A DNA stretch of 64,000 nucleotides from Schizophyllum amplum (lineage: Eukaryota; Basidiomycota; Agaricomycetes; Agaricales; Schizophyllaceae), in NCBI GenBank assembly GCA_007026445.1, contig VDMD01000001.1, positions 1,178,001-1,242,000 on the forward strand. The letters run 5' to 3'. The notes beneath the pieces were generated by a model. The model was not told the origin of the DNA, did no database searches, and worked only from the letters and a program-made list of their open reading frames with translations. Of the stretch, positions 11,501 through 23,570 are shown piece after piece; the first letter of the stretch is position 1, and every line of letters starts with the position of its first letter. Made by a program: the position numbers and the translations under genes.

Positions 11501-12019
11501 CGGTCGACGATGTAGTAAGTCACTAGCCTTAGATGGACCGCCACGACTTCACGACGTTCACAGGCGTCCCGTGTCGACCTGATCGCGTTCGACTCGCCCT
11601 TCATGAGTGATCCTCCAACAATCGCTTCACCCGGCGCCGACGCTGCTCACGAAGTCGACTTTGAGCGCATATGGAATACGCTGGAAAATGCCAGTAGTGC
11701 GCGCGGTTGGTGCGAGGCCGGACTCGAGGATATAGTCAATCGACTGCGTGGGCTTGAGCTTCCGGTACAAACCGTCGCGGAAGGTTCGCCGCCTTTCCTG
11801 GGTGAGATGCACTGCAAATGTGCAACTAGTCTTGTTGATGCTTATACTAACGGTATCGCAGGCGAACTCAAGATCATTGTTCAAGGCGCGGGGGGAGAGC
11901 CCGGAAATTCTGCGATACTTCGCGTGCGCGCGAACGACTCGGACGGATGTCTATGGCGCATGCGATGCGGCGACGCTAGTCTGCAGATACAGATCAAGAG
12001 GCTACTTACCGATGCGTAA
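8570..12019 (+). CDS. Adaptor-complex large subunit, AP-4 epsilon-like adaptin
   Basis: Cytosolic vesicle-coat subunit. The start at 8570 gives MEVPFVSSGALSRRHYKLVS, an adaptin N-terminal trunk start. Splicing at about 8733-8780 yields QDWKEKLIILLYCAM, then KRIGY and HELRLMLVNTLRKDLQS, the adaptin repeat signature. The KDLQS and IPAVQTRLHDLLSHPS/VRRRALL wording fits AP-4 epsilon better than AP-1 gamma or AP-2 alpha. Later exons give FDPLVRKKTLAILNKIDGNI, a Ser-rich hinge around 11160-11500 and a beta-rich appendage-like tail ending LQIQIKRLLTDA. There are at least eight short GT-AG introns. AP-4 is patchy in fungi, so an alternative is a divergent gamma or alpha subunit. Exon boundaries in 9230-9860 are approximate. 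Confidence 0.75.
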
Positions 12020-12721
12020 TTGAACCAGAATGTAGAATAAGGACCCGGAGGAATGTTCATGGACATACTGTACTCGGCGTCACTACCGTCACTGCTCGTC
12101 TCTGAGCTGTCTCTGAGCCGACTCGATATGGCGAGAGCTGACTCTGGGGCGCTCCAGTTACGTGCGTATGGCTCATGACGGAACCAGGGCGAGACGGAGC
12201 ATGAGGTGCACTGCTAGATGGCGGCGTGGGAATTTGGAAAATGGAGCCCTACAAATCAAGGTCCGGGGCTGTCGCTGGCCGAAATTTTGCAAGGCCTCCT
12301 CCGTCCACCACAATCGCCGCCGTCCGTGCGCTAACACCAAAGACAAACTGCTGGAATCCCTCAATCTATGACTGTCTGTGCACTCAGGTGCGCGGATTAC
12401 GCACATCGGTGGCTACCGGATGATTAAATTACATCCCAGTGCCTCCAGCATACAGGTTCACAAGATTATCTTCGGACCGCTAGCAGGCCCCCTCATCGAC
12501 ACCGACCGTCCTCCTTGATATACATCAATTGAAGCGCTCTCTGCTTCGACCGCCAACTCATGGGATAAGTGCAACTCGACCTGCCACCAGGAACCTGCTG
12601 CTGGATTGCGGGACATCGAACGACATAGACTCTAGAATATCATCGCGCAAGACCGACTGGAACCAAATCACCATATCTCGCGTACTATACCCACGCACTC
12701 GCTTTCGCATCGCCATTCACG
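12020..12721. other. Intergenic region upstream of the unassigned protein
   Basis: A 702-bp gap. It presumably holds the 3' UTR of the adaptin gene and the promoter of the gene at 12722. No conserved coding, RNA or repeat feature was recognised. Confidence 0.5.
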
Positions 12722-14348
12722 ATGATCAACGCGCTCAAGACCCCTTCCTTTTTCCGACCGGCCAGCAGGCCTTCGTCGCCAGGCCCCGCTCCACCCTCGC
12801 GACCTGACTCAGCGGTCAACTTTGAGCGGGTAGCGCGACCACTCAACAAGCTATCCTCCCTTAGTGCTTTGCGTCGACCTTCTCCCGCTCCCATGCACAA
12901 GGAAGCCACTCCGGCGGGCACGCTCGTTCAGGACGGGTCCTACATGGAGATGCTCAGCCTCAAGCTCAGCGAAAGCGTGTCCAAGGCGCTCGCGCAGCCA
13001 ACAGGACCGGCCACTGCAGCTGAACAGCTCAATGGGAGGCGGCCCATCCCGCCTGGGCGCGGCACCACGCTTGGTAACCTGATTGCCGGGTGCGTGTACC
13101 TTCCACGCCGTATATGCGCCTTACTCATTCATCTATAGCGAAATCAAAGCTGCGCAAGATAGCCCACATCTGCTTCGCGCTATCTACAGAACACTCCAAA
13201 GGCCTCTTTCCGTTCTCATGACCAACCTTTCCGGCAGCCTTATGCCTCTTCTCACGTCCCCTGCCTTCCTCTCACCTCCTGCACCCAATGCGAGTGTTCC
13301 CAATCCGAACCCGACTCAAGTACACGCGCTCTCTATCGCCCAGTTCTCGGCGGAGCTCATCCGAGTCTTTGACGACATCGGGCTCGCGCAGGAGACCGAC
13401 ACGCGGGGGGACGGGCTCAAGCATATTCGGGAGGGCTTGGTGTCTTTCATCAACCGCACCGTCCAGCCTCTGATCGCAGGTGTCAAGAGTGAGCTCAACC
13501 CCATGCTCGACTCACTGCAGAATCACACGCAGGCTAGCGCCACCAAAGTACCGTCTGGGAACAAGTCCGCGGTACACCTGCATGCCTCAGTGGTTACATT
13601 GCAGACATCAATGCCGATATATGCTCGGGCGCTGACACGGTACATGGTGTCGCCCATCGCGCAGGCGCCCCTCGCCGCGCTCATCATCTCGGCGGTCTGG
13701 CATGCTATGGTCGCGCTCGTGCACCGACCGCCTGTCGCATCATCACCACCGTCGTCGCCGTCGACCGGGTCCAAGAAGCGGCGCAGCTCGCCCTCTTCCA
13801 CCCCACCGGTGACACCGCCGCCTACTCGGTTCACTATCAAGCTACCGCCGTCCCGACCTCCGTCGCCGCCTCCTGCAGGTACAACTGCATCTGCTGCTGC
13901 GGATGCGCGCGTGCTGCTGGATTTGTTCAAGCAGATCCCGCGTCCAACAGAGACCATGGCAGTGGACGCAGTGTATGAGGCGATGAAAGGCTTTGCTGCG
14001 TTAGTGCCCCTGCTGGAGGCGGTGCAGGCGATGCCGCGCGCGCGGCTAGGCGTACACGAGGCAGTGGATGACGACTTCGAGCGGCAGCTGGAGGAACTTA
14101 CGCAGGAGCTTCCGACACTCGTATGCCTCCCTGTTCTTCTGTATGCCTACAGCGGTACAAGCGGGTCATCGGTGGTAAATATCCTAGAGCTGTCCGAGGA
14201 TGAGTACAAGCGTGGGTGTCTCTCGGGGTTCGCGCGTGCGGAGGAGTGCGCCGACGCGGTGGGGGAGCGCGTACTCGAAGTCATACGGCACGACGCAGGA
14301 GTGCCGCGCGTCGTCGTGCACTGGCTGGAACAGGAGCTTATGGATTAA
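12722..14348 (+). CDS. Conserved-looking hypothetical protein (525 aa), family not recognised
   Basis: Two exons, 12722-13089 and 13139-14348, with a 49-bp GT-AG intron; phase closes exactly. The N-terminus is Pro/Ser-rich and basic (ASRPSSPGPAPPSRPDS). A helical region follows (GNLIAGEIKAAQDSPHLLRAI, FINRTVQPLIAGVKSELNPML), and a low-complexity Ser/Pro linker lies around 13735-13880. The C-terminal segment is mixed helical (LVCLPVLLYAYSG, PRVVVHWLEQELMD). No catalytic motif, signal peptide or convincing transmembrane helix was found. The gene structure is well supported; I do not recognise the family. Confidence 0.7.
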
Positions 14349-16328
14349 GCTCCTGTAGAAAGGGGACTGCTCAACGCAAGTTCTCTATGTGACATACCAC
14401 TGGGTATAGCTCTATCTATCTATCCTTACTTATTCAATCGTTCGCCGTGTCCCGCGCATCAACACCATTTTCGATAGTCGAGCACACTTAGCTTATGTAT
14501 GTATGGGGTACACACAGGGTACACAATGACAAGTTGGAGGGCACGCTTTTTCCTACACGCGCATAAACATGTCTCCGCCAAGCTCGTCTGCCGGCCTGAG
14601 CTCCAGAGATCAGCGCTCAGCGCGCGCAGCGCCCTAAGCTAAGTTAGTCTCCCCAGGCAGACGTTCGTAAAGCTAAGTACAACGCCCAAGTTCAGTTGCA
14701 TAATTGCCGGACAAGACGCTAGACTTCTAGTGAATACAGTATCAAACCCCCCAACGAAACATGACCCCCCACCGAAACGTGGGCTTCGGACACGCGCCGC
14801 CCTCGTAGATCTTGCTCAAAAAATCTGAAAAAATGGGAAGATGCATAAGCCATTGGGATATACCTACCTGCGAAGTTTGGTGTCCGTTGGTCTAGAGTGA
14901 CCCGCTCGGTGGCGCGAGGAGAGCGGGACACGATGATGTTGGTAGCAAGGGACATGACGTCCGCACATACAGTATCAAACCCCCCAACGAAACATGACCC
15001 CCCACCGAAACGTGGGCTTCGGACACGCGCCGCCCTCGTAGATCTTGCTCAAAAAATCTGAAAAAATGGGAAGATGCATAAGCCATTGGGATATACCTAC
15101 CTGCGAAGTTTGGTGTCCGTTGGTCTAGAGTGACCCGCTCGGTGGCGCGAGGAGAGCGGGACACGATGATGTTGGTAGCAAGGGACATGACGTCCGCACA
15201 TAAAGCATTTCTAAGTGCTATATCTGCTCCAAGACAGCATCTTAGGTGTTTCTATATGTGTATACGAGGTTCAGAGAGACGACGGGAGCGTCTGCGACGC
15301 ATCGAGTGCCGCCTCGCCGGTACGTCGGCCCGGATGTTTCGTTGAGGGGTATGTCGGCTTTACCCGCCCTCTACTTGAACCTCGCACCAAGGTCCCTACC
15401 GTCGCTCGTTCCGCTTGAAAATATTCACGACAGTACTTTCAAGCACCTAGAATACAGCTATCAACTTTTTGGGAGCGAAAGCGTAAATCCGGCCAGGAGA
15501 ACTGGCAGATTAATTTTTCTGTTTCGCTAATGGGTAAGCTACTGTAGTACTTATATATATTATATCAGTCCAAGACGATCCTGCCCGCACGTGCTCCCCG
15601 TGACTAGTCTTTCCTTCCCGTTCTCACAGACAGTGACAGTAACAGCTGTTTGCAAAACGATAGACCGTGGGTCGCGCTCTAGCCTCTGACGCCTACCTCA
15701 CGTAAAGAGCAAAACACACGCGAGGCGCTCCAAGTTGAAACAACGGCGCGCCTCCGGCACCATTGTCCGACGGCGCGTGGCGACTTGAGCCTTCGCCGCC
15801 AAGCCCGCCGCATAGCGTGGAGGACCTCGCAGGGGACGAGATCTATGTTGCTTACCTTTTGGGCCAAAAACCGGGATCCAGTACTCCCCTGTTTGGCTTC
15901 CATCGACCGTCGACGCTGCCCGGGAGTCCTCGGACCGGTCACGCGCGCTCCACAGCGTCTGAGACCCGTCTATCGTTCTGCAAACAGCTGGAAAGCAAGA
16001 TCGTTTCTTGGCAGAACCTGGGCAGAACTGTGCGACATTCGGTACATCACGTGTGGGCCTTATCGACCCAGTCTTCTGTGGAATAGAACGCCTACAATTC
16101 GGAATTGCTACCTACTTCAGGCTAGTAGGCAATCACTGCTGTACATAACGCTCAGCGAGCTATAGTCGCCGCTATGGCGCCGCACGTCGCCTTCCGCAAT
16201 CGCCTATCGACCGACGCGCTGGCCAGCAAGCCGGATCTTCATCACTCGTAAGTATAAAGCTCCGCGGGGATCTTTGGCCTGGCAACGCACTTCTCGGAGG
16301 CGACGTCGACGTCGACAAGCTAGTGAAC
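14349..16328. other. Gene-poor region around the tandem duplication
   Basis: Nearly 2 kb between the unassigned protein and the FAD oxidoreductase. Apart from the 233-bp tandem duplication, only short frames without family signatures are present. The segment near 15540-15570 is AT-rich (TTATATATATTATATC). Confidence 0.45.
14734..15202. repeat. Two-copy tandem duplication, 233-bp unit
   Basis: The sequence 14734-14969 reappears at 14967-15202 with no difference noticed (offset 233 bp). Each copy contains, on the minus strand, an ATG-initiated open frame (MSLATNIIVSRSPRATERV) and an intron-like element (GTAGGTATATCC to TTTTTTCAG). The identity points to a recent duplication or an assembly artefact. 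Confidence 0.85.
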
Positions 16329-18216
16329 ATGGGTACCGTACTCTCTCGCGCGCGCCTGGCGCTTCGTGTCGCACGAGAATTCTCCGAGCTCTCAGAAAGG
16401 TTATCGAGATCGCCAGGCTTACCCGTAGCGGATCCCTCGACACCGTACTGGACTGTTCCCCCAGCGCCCATCGCTGAGCACGGCACAGGCGCGGACGCGA
16501 GGCTACCATCCTATGCAGACGTAGTTGTCATCGGCAGCGGGATCACGGGCACTTGCGTTGCTCGTACCCTCCTTGACGAAGGGCCTCATGGCCTCAAACT
16601 TGTGATGCTTGACGCCAGGGCGACGTGTAGCGGCGCGACTGCCAGGTGCTTGTACTTCATTTTTTGGCTATCTCAACCTCTGATTGAGCGATAGAAATGG
16701 TGGTCATATCACGCCTCCCTTATATCATGACTATGCGCTGTTGAAGAAAGAATTCGGCGCCCAAGCTGCACAGCATATCATACGCTTCCGCCTCGCTCAT
16801 CTCAGCGAACTCCTCCAAGTCGCAGAAGAAGAGGGCCTGCTGGAAGACAGTCAGTGTCGTCAGGTCGAAACGTTTGACGTCTTCTTCGAGCAGTCCCTTT
16901 TTGACTCGGCGAAGGAAAGGCTCGCGGATTATCTGGACGATCTGGAGAGCGAGAATAACTATTGGAAAGTATATGGCAAAAGTGAATGCGCGACGGTCAG
17001 CATTTTTCTCAAGCAATCGAGCACTCAAGCTCATGCAGGCGTAGGAGATACACGCTTCAAAACGTGCCGTTGGAGCCATCTCCACGAGAGCGGGCGCTGT
17101 ACATCCTTATAGACTTGTGACTGGTATTCTCCAACGGTTGCTCTCGTCATATTCGCAGACGTGAGTGATATGCATTTCACATCGTGCAAACCAATGCATC
17201 CCTCACGCAGCTTCTCCCTCTTCACTCACACCCCCTGCACCGATATATCAGCAGAGGCAGGACAGTACGTCGTCAAGACACCGAAGGGTGTCGTTCGCAC
17301 ATCCCACGTCGTGCATGCCACGAACGGGTGGTCGTCACATCTTCTGGAGGGGATGCGACGAAAAATCATGCCCATGCGAGCTACTATGAGCGCCCAGCTA
17401 CCGAAGCCAACGATGAAGGAGGTCCCTCCTCCCTATACTCAGCACACTGATGCGTCCTCCGACACGTCCACTGTAATCCCAAGAAATCCCTATCCCTGGT
17501 TTGGCACTCGCTCCTTCGTCATCTATCCAACTGCATCGTGGACCCACTACGATTACCTCACGCAACAGCCCGTGCCACCGCCGACAGTACAGCCGTACCC
17601 ACATCCGCGCGCAGAATTTATGTACGGCGGCGGCGTCAGCCATGCGTATACATCGCCCGCGCGCGTCGGTGCAGGCGGTCACGGTGAGATTGCGTGCATT
17701 AACGACGATGGGATCGACCTTGGCGTCCGCGCCTACCTGGGCGGTGCGCTCGGCGCATACTTTGGGAGAGAATTCGGCGCGACTGCGGCGGATGCATCCA
17801 AAGACGAACCTGAAGAGGCGATAGATAAGCATTTTTGGACGGGGGTGGAAGGTATCTCAGCTGATGGACGGCCATGGGTTGGCAGGTGATAGCATCCTTC
17901 AGTATCCTTGCCGTAATTTTCTGATACCTTGTCCAGGCTGCCTCACGCTGTTACTGGCCGTCGCTTGAGCAAGACTGGTGCTACCGCTCCCGTGTCGCTG
18001 GCGGCACCAGGCGAGTGGATATGTGCTGGCTACTCTGGAGAGGGAATGGTGCACGGGTGGCTCTGTGCCAATGCGGTTGCTCGCATGGTCCTCGGTTCGG
18101 AGGACACGAACCTTGGCGCGGGTTCGCACAAGGACCAGATTCTACCAGAGGCTTACAAATTCACGACGAAGCGATGGAAAGCAGCCAAGATAGAAGAGCG
18201 TCTGGCGACCAAGTAA
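16329..18216 (+). CDS. FAD-dependent oxidoreductase (DAO family)
   Basis: Flavoenzyme of the DAO superfamily, which oxidises amine or amino-acid substrates; the substrate here is not predictable. Five exons (16329-16645, 16695-16968, 17045-17160, 17211-17885, 17937-18216) give 553 aa with exact phase. The Rossmann FAD-binding motif VVVIGSGITGTCVARTLLDEG is near residue 63, followed by the typical ATCSGATARNGGHITPPLY substrate/FAD loop. Later landmarks are TRAGAVHPYRLVTGIL, SHVVHATNGWSSHLLEGM and a C-terminal GEWICAGYSGEGMVHGW FAD-contact segment. The 76-bp second intron was placed to avoid a TAG and gives a conserved join. The ATG at 16329 is the first in frame. Confidence 0.87.
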
Positions 18217-18340
18217 ATGCAGGTGGAGAGACATACTGTATGCACGAAAGCACGTTCACGCAAGGGAAATGCTTGAAAGGCTACGTTTCATGGTAATGAT
18301 ACAAAGGTCGTCGACTACATGCTGCTAGACAGCGGCTTCT

Positions 18341-19565
18341 TCAAGTAGAAGCCATGACAGTATCCTCATTCTTCTTCGCCAGACCCTCAGATTCAAGCAG
18401 GGCATCAATCTCGGACGGACGATAGATCTTCGCCTTTGGCTGCTTTGTCTCCGGGTCAAGCGTCAGCACAGCAAATTCCACTGTAGATGACGCAGGCAGT
18501 CAGTATAATCATAGGCGAACAGTAGCAGCGATAGACGCACATTTCTCGCTGCCTAAGGTGGTGCTGTCCATCGTTTTGCTCATTGTCCGGAGCACGAGGC
18601 CGATTGCGTCCTTGACCAGGATATCGTCTTTGTACTCCTGCTTGAGCAGGGACTGCGCGGTGCCGTTGTTCGCGCCTGCGCCACGATCAGCTTTTTGGGG
18701 AGACGAAACGACAGGCAAGGCGCACCAATGCACGTCGCTTTCCACCCGGAGTAGTTCCCTGACGGGTCCGAATGGTATAACTGGAACTGATAGTGTGGGT
18801 CGAAGCCAGCGTAGAGGATAGATACGCCGAATGGGCGGAGACCTATCAAGGTGAAGATGAGCGAAGCAACAAGATATCCACGTTTGGCAACGAAACGCAC
18901 CTCCGAACTGCGTATAGCCCTGCTTCATGTCACAGAGTCGCTGTGCGAGTACCTCCACGGGAATGTCTTCATTGTACATGAGCAGGTGTCGCTGCGCCGC
19001 TGTACGCGCATAGTTGATGAGGGAATTGGCATCTGCTGTCCATCCTGCGACGCCACCGATGACATTCCTGTGTATGCGATGTGGAGAAAAGGCAGTGATA
19101 TCGATCAAGTCAATAGGAATAGCGAGGACTTCAGCACGAGTGGAAGGAGGAAGGGCGCGATGCACGCACGAGTTCAATAGGAAGATCTTCTCTCCACTAC
19201 CCCCGTAGCCGCCGTCCTTTGCGCCGGTCATATCGAGAAGCTTGCCGGTCACCTTCTTCTCTGCCGCCATAACAACACCGTCCTTGGCTAGGACGCCGAG
19301 CACAGTACCCGCGTGCGAGATGGCCTCCATGGCGTACTCGACTGTATCATGCGTTCATTGGAATGCCTCGGGATGCAGGGGAGGGCTTACTCTGATACAA
19401 TCTCCCTGCAACAGTGTCAATGAAAGGTAGGCAGCATCTGGCTGATACACGCACCCTCGGGGGAGAAGATCGTTGTACGACCTGAAGTTGTCCATAAGCT
19501 AAAGATACAATTGCATTCCATGCGCACTGACTGTCATATCGCCGGGCCTACGGATCGTAAGACAT
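18341..19565 (-). CDS. PRE9: 20S proteasome subunit alpha-3 (Pre9/PSMA4 type)
   Basis: Structural, non-catalytic alpha-ring subunit of the 20S proteasome. Exons read [34 protein letters not shown], the [20 protein letters not shown] strand, [16 protein letters not shown], and [20 protein letters not shown], in the order of the family and closest to alpha-3. The C-terminus is short ([13 protein letters not shown]) and lacks the long Lys/Glu tail of animal PSMA4. The N-terminus is the weak point: the best join is a 14-nt first exon at 19565-19552 (MSYDP) spliced to an exon starting at 19498, giving [16 protein letters not shown]. Introns are about 45-60 bp. The start remains provisional. Confidence 0.85.
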
Positions 19566-19859
19566 TTGTGCGTTGAATACGACGGGGTACGCACCATTGT
19601 GAGTGTAGGAGATCGGTGTCGTTGACGCGTCCCGCGTTTGGCTCTTACGCGTCCTTCGGTCATTGCCGGTGGGCTCACATGATGATCATGCCCGATTAGG
19701 ATCATCTATTGTTCTCGCGTCGCGCTCACTGAGGATCCGTAAATATTGGCGAGGGCTTCCTGAAAGGTGCCGGTGATATCTTCATGCGAGTGAGCGCCGC
19801 CTCTATGCAGTCGACATATCTCTAATGATACATTCCTATCTTGCCACGAGCAATATAGC

Positions 19860-20549
19860 TCACGGCTTCAACGAGCCCGACACAAGCTGCTCCAGCTCTC
19901 TGATCACCGTCTTGACCTGCTGTTCCGTCGTATCGTTTAAGCCTACGGTGACTACGTCCGGCTCCCCAATAGGACTCTCCAGTGTTGCTATCTGGCTGTC
20001 CAACATATTCGCCTTCATAAAATGACCCTTCCTGTTCGACATACGCTGGAATAGCTCCTCCCGCGAGCCATTGATGAAGACGAAGTATGTGGGCAGATCT
20101 TGTGGGTGCGGGGGTTCGAGATGGTCTGGTAGTCGGTCGTCCGCGGATGCAGGCTTGACCTTGCCTCGGAGGATGTCGCGGTAGTACGACTTGAGCGCGG
20201 AGCAGCCAATCACCGCGCCCTTGCGGCCGGTGAAGTTGGGATCTTGTTCCTGCTCCGCCACTCTGCCCTCGGCTGTCTTCCGAATAAGCTCGAGCCACGG
20301 CTCTCGGTCCTCATCGGTGAGCGGAATGCCGTTGGACATCTTCTCGACGTTCGCCTTCGGGTGCATGTCGTCTCCTTCTATGAAAGGTAGACCGAGCTCC
20401 TTCGCAATGGCGGAGCCTAGCGTAGACTTCCCGGTCCCAGATACGCCCTATAAGTACTCCGAATTAGTGCGTTTCGTCAGGTAGTTGGATCGCTTCACCA
20501 TCGCAATAATAAGCAGAGGGTGTTCGTCTCCCTTCGGTGCAGCGGCCAT
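19860..20549 (-). CDS. Gluconokinase (GntK-type carbohydrate kinase)
   Basis: Phosphorylates gluconate to 6-phosphogluconate for the pentose phosphate pathway; cytosolic. Two exons (20549-20499 and 20447-19860) with a 51-bp intron give 212 aa, slightly longer than bacterial GntK (about 175 aa). The intron falls just before the Walker A loop GVSGTGKST. The next exon has the family's EGDDMHPKANVEKMSNGIPL substrate segment, LTDEDREPWL, an SALKSYYRDILRG segment, and the NRKGHFMKANMLDSQIATLE lid. The ATG at 20549 is preferred to an upstream in-frame one because it gives the usual short N-terminal strand. Confidence 0.9.
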
Positions 20550-21479
20550 GGTACAATGTTCCCCTGGTATAACTTCGAATAGGTCAGAGGCGAGGTCTTG
20601 AGGGTAGAGCTTGGCTAGGCGTACTTCGACGAGATATGAGTATTGAGCCCTGCGTGAGGTTGTGACTGGGTTGTGAAGAAGTGCTGCAGCATAATGACAT
20701 AACACCGGAATTTGCGGGCCGGGCGAATCGCTCGGAATCTGCCGAGACTTTCACTGCCGGTCAGCTTCATCAAGCATGCGCAGTCGAGTTTCTTTGAAAG
20801 TACCAGGTCCGAGCTGGGTCCGAGGCAGCTTCCTGGCGGCTTCTGACGAGGAGGCCAATGAAGCGATCGGCTCACTGGGTGACCATGACTAGCGTAGCGG
20901 TATGACACTGACATGGTATTACATTCGATTGCAACAGGGTTTCATGGCCAGTGGCAAAGGTGGGCAAAGGGAGGGCCTGGAATGGTTGAATGGAAGATGT
21001 AACTACTTGATGCAGCATCTTACGAGTCGTGATTTACGAGGTCGATGTCTTAGGCATTTAGAATAGGTCGAACACGGCCGCGCACATGTCCCCAGCTGCC
21101 GACAACGCGGATTTGACTCTGGAACAAGATGAGGCTGCTCTGAGGCGCGCCGCTTCGGACACTGCAATGAATCCGAATGATGGGCCCCCACTGATTTCAG
21201 AGGACTGGGAGGATGGACTCGTACGCGTCCGTTCGGCTTCATCAGGAGCTTTCAACGTTACTTACGCGGAGCAGAGCCGCATATCTGCCGCAGGCCCCTA
21301 TGTTTTGTTGCGCGCCGAGCTGGCTTCCGGTGGTTTGAATACGGTCCGATCGTCGAAATTCAACCGACTAACCGCATACGTCAGCCAGTTTATGCTGTTT
21401 TCAGTCTTCCGCGGCGCCCTGATATATATACACCGTCGACGCGAAGAATGAGACTGCCAAGCCAAGCGCTTTTGTGTTC
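20550..21479. other. Region between gluconokinase and the Sng1-like gene
   Basis: This 930-bp gap contains the two divergent promoters. A 120-codon open frame at 21086-21451 (start MSPAADNADLTLEQDEAALR) has an acidic N-terminal half and no family signature. It ends 29 bp before the Sng1-like start and could be an upstream exon, an upstream ORF or chance. Confidence 0.4.
21420..21432 (+). promoter_or_regulatory. TATA-like box upstream of the Sng1-like gene
   Basis: TGATATATATACA lies about 50 bp upstream of the chosen ATG at 21480. This supports transcription starting just before MSRSSSPVQ rather than at the upstream frame beginning at 21086. Confidence 0.45.
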
Positions 21480-23217
21480 ATGTCGCGCTCGTCGTCCCCC
21501 GTGCAGGAGATCACCCGCTCAAGCAGCAAGATGTCCGACCAGGCGACTGCCAATGGCGACGCTCGCGAGCCAGCCCACTACAGCATCCAATTCTTCGACA
21601 GCGGTGCGGCCGCCGCGGTCTCGCGCCAGATTTACATGAAGATCGTCTTCGCCGGTGTCATGATGATGGGTATTGTTATCTTTGGCATCTTCTCGATCTA
21701 CTGGGGCGCGTTGTGGAAGGTCCCAGCACATTCACTCTCTGGATGGGTCATCGTGCGTGTACCTACTCTGTGACACGCGCGGAATGCTCACGAATTTCTT
21801 CAGGACTTCGACGGCGACACACTGGGGAGTACCGTATCCAATGCCCTCATCCAGTCCAGTGCGGGCGGGTCCAAGATCCGTTGGACCACACGAGCTGCAA
21901 TCGACTTCCCCAACGGCAACATCGACGTCGCGAACTCGGTTGTCAACGAGAAGGTCTGGGTGGCGGTTGTCAGTGCGTAGCCTCCTTGTTGTTAGCCTGC
22001 CTCGCGCTGACAATCTATCAGTCAACAACGGTGCTACTTCCAACCTAAATAGTGCTATCGCCGCCACAGACGCGTCCTATAATGGATCCTCGGCCGTGAC
22101 AGCATACGGCGTGGAGGCGAGGAATGAGAACGCTTAGTATGTGACTCATCCTGACCATCTCATGTCTCGAGCCGTTCCTGATATCCTATGCAGTCGCAGC
22201 ATCATCAGCCCTATTGTAGAGCAGACCATGCTGCAGTTAAGCCGCCAGTTTGCCCAGCAGACAGCGAAGCAACTCGCTAACTCGGATAACATTGCCAACA
22301 TCCTATCCAATGCGCCACAATTGATCACTCAGCCCCTGTCATTTACGCTGGACAATTTGCGACCATTCGACGTACCTGTGTAAGCCTCGCGTCGTTGTCT
22401 GTCCTACCGCTGATACTGACGCCTCATTAGTGCGTCTGCGGTCACCTTCGTTGGCCTCATATACCTTCTAATCTTATCCTTCTTCGTGGTGATGATTGGA
22501 GGCGGGGCGCGTGAGGCGTCTGGGCTGGAACGCAAGTTGACGACGAAGTCCCTCATCTATGTGAGGATGGTAACTTCAGCGGTCGCTTACCTGATTCTGT
22601 CGGTGAGTATATCGCTTTCCACGATGCAATTCTGTCACTAACGAAATTGTATAGTTGTTTTACTCGCTACTCAGCAGGGCGTTCCAACTACCGTTTGACC
22701 GGAAATATGGTAGTGCTGGCTTCGTCCTCTTCTGGATGATCAGCTTCGTCGGCATGCTTTGCCTGGGACTATCTCTGGAGGCCATGATCACGATATTGAC
22801 CATCCGCTTCATGCCTTTCTTCATGATTCTTTGGATCATAAGTGAGTATCGTCTGTGTCTGTTCTCAGGATGCGTACTGATAAGCTGCCAGCGAACGTGT
22901 CCGTGTGCTTCATGCCTATTGAGGTGCTTCCCAAGTTCTACCATTACGGATACGCAATGCCGTTTTACAACGTGTCCCACACTGTGCGATCCATCGTCTT
23001 CGGCTCAAAAAATACATGTAAGTGCCGCCTTTTGCCACGTCGTCAGCCCGTTGCTGACTTAGTTTCAGTGGGACAGAACTTCGGCATTCTTGTTGCATGG
23101 TGCGCTATCTCATGCATCACCCTGCCGCTCTTCCAGTGGCTTGTTCGCCGCAAGCTCATCGCCGCGTCACGGCCCATGGAGATTGAGGAAAATGCGGAGG
23201 AGAAGGCTATGCGATGA
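21480..23217 (+). CDS. Sng1/DUF3533-type multispanning membrane protein
   Basis: Relative of yeast Sng1, a plasma-membrane protein linked to nitrosoguanidine resistance and membrane phospholipid asymmetry. After a hydrophilic N-terminus, the first transmembrane helix (MKIVFAGVMMMGIVIFGIFS) runs into the family signature SIYWGALWKVPAHSLSGWVI. A large extracytoplasmic loop follows (DFDGDTLGSTVSNAL). The C-terminal half has about five more helices, including LIYLLILSFFVVMIGGGA, MISFVGMLCLGLSLEAMI and FGILVAWCAISCITLPLFQW, with the PKFYHYGYAMPFYN segment before the penultimate helix. There are six to seven introns of 50-60 bp. The tail MEIEENAEEKAMR is charged. Confidence 0.82.
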
Positions 23218-23531
23218 TTCATGAGTGGTAAGGATTAGACCATTTAGGAGGGAGTTCCACGACCGCATTGCATTTATTGGGCCTTGGGTGTGTTCACATA
23301 TTAAATATCATCTAGCGCCACACTACTATACCATGCTTTCACCTATTTGTATCATCAACACGCGCTGCTCTACCCACGCTGCCAATGTAGCCTACTAGGA
23401 ATCTGTGGATTCTCAGTTGCCTTAATGTCATCCTACTACGAACACCTAATACTTACTAGCCCCAAAGACCTGCCCCTGGCAGGGGGTTCCCGTGGCGGCG
23501 AGGTAGTCTCCCCAGCGGCGAGGAGGGATGG

Positions 23532-23558
23532 CGCGCCGCGACCTTCGGCCGCGGCGCG
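23532..23558. repeat. GC-rich inverted repeat (9-bp arms)
   Basis: CGCGCCGCG and CGCGGCGCG are perfect reverse complements around a 9-nt loop (ACCTTCGGC). As RNA it would form a very stable stem-loop; as DNA it could be a cruciform or a protein-binding dyad. Confidence 0.6.
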
Positions 23559-23570
23559 GGGGTTCCCAAG

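Noticed and set aside
20448..20705. Upstream in-frame extension of gluconokinase
   Set aside because: The extension (MLCHYAAALLHNPV) has no family similarity, and the ATG at 20549 gives the normal N-terminus.
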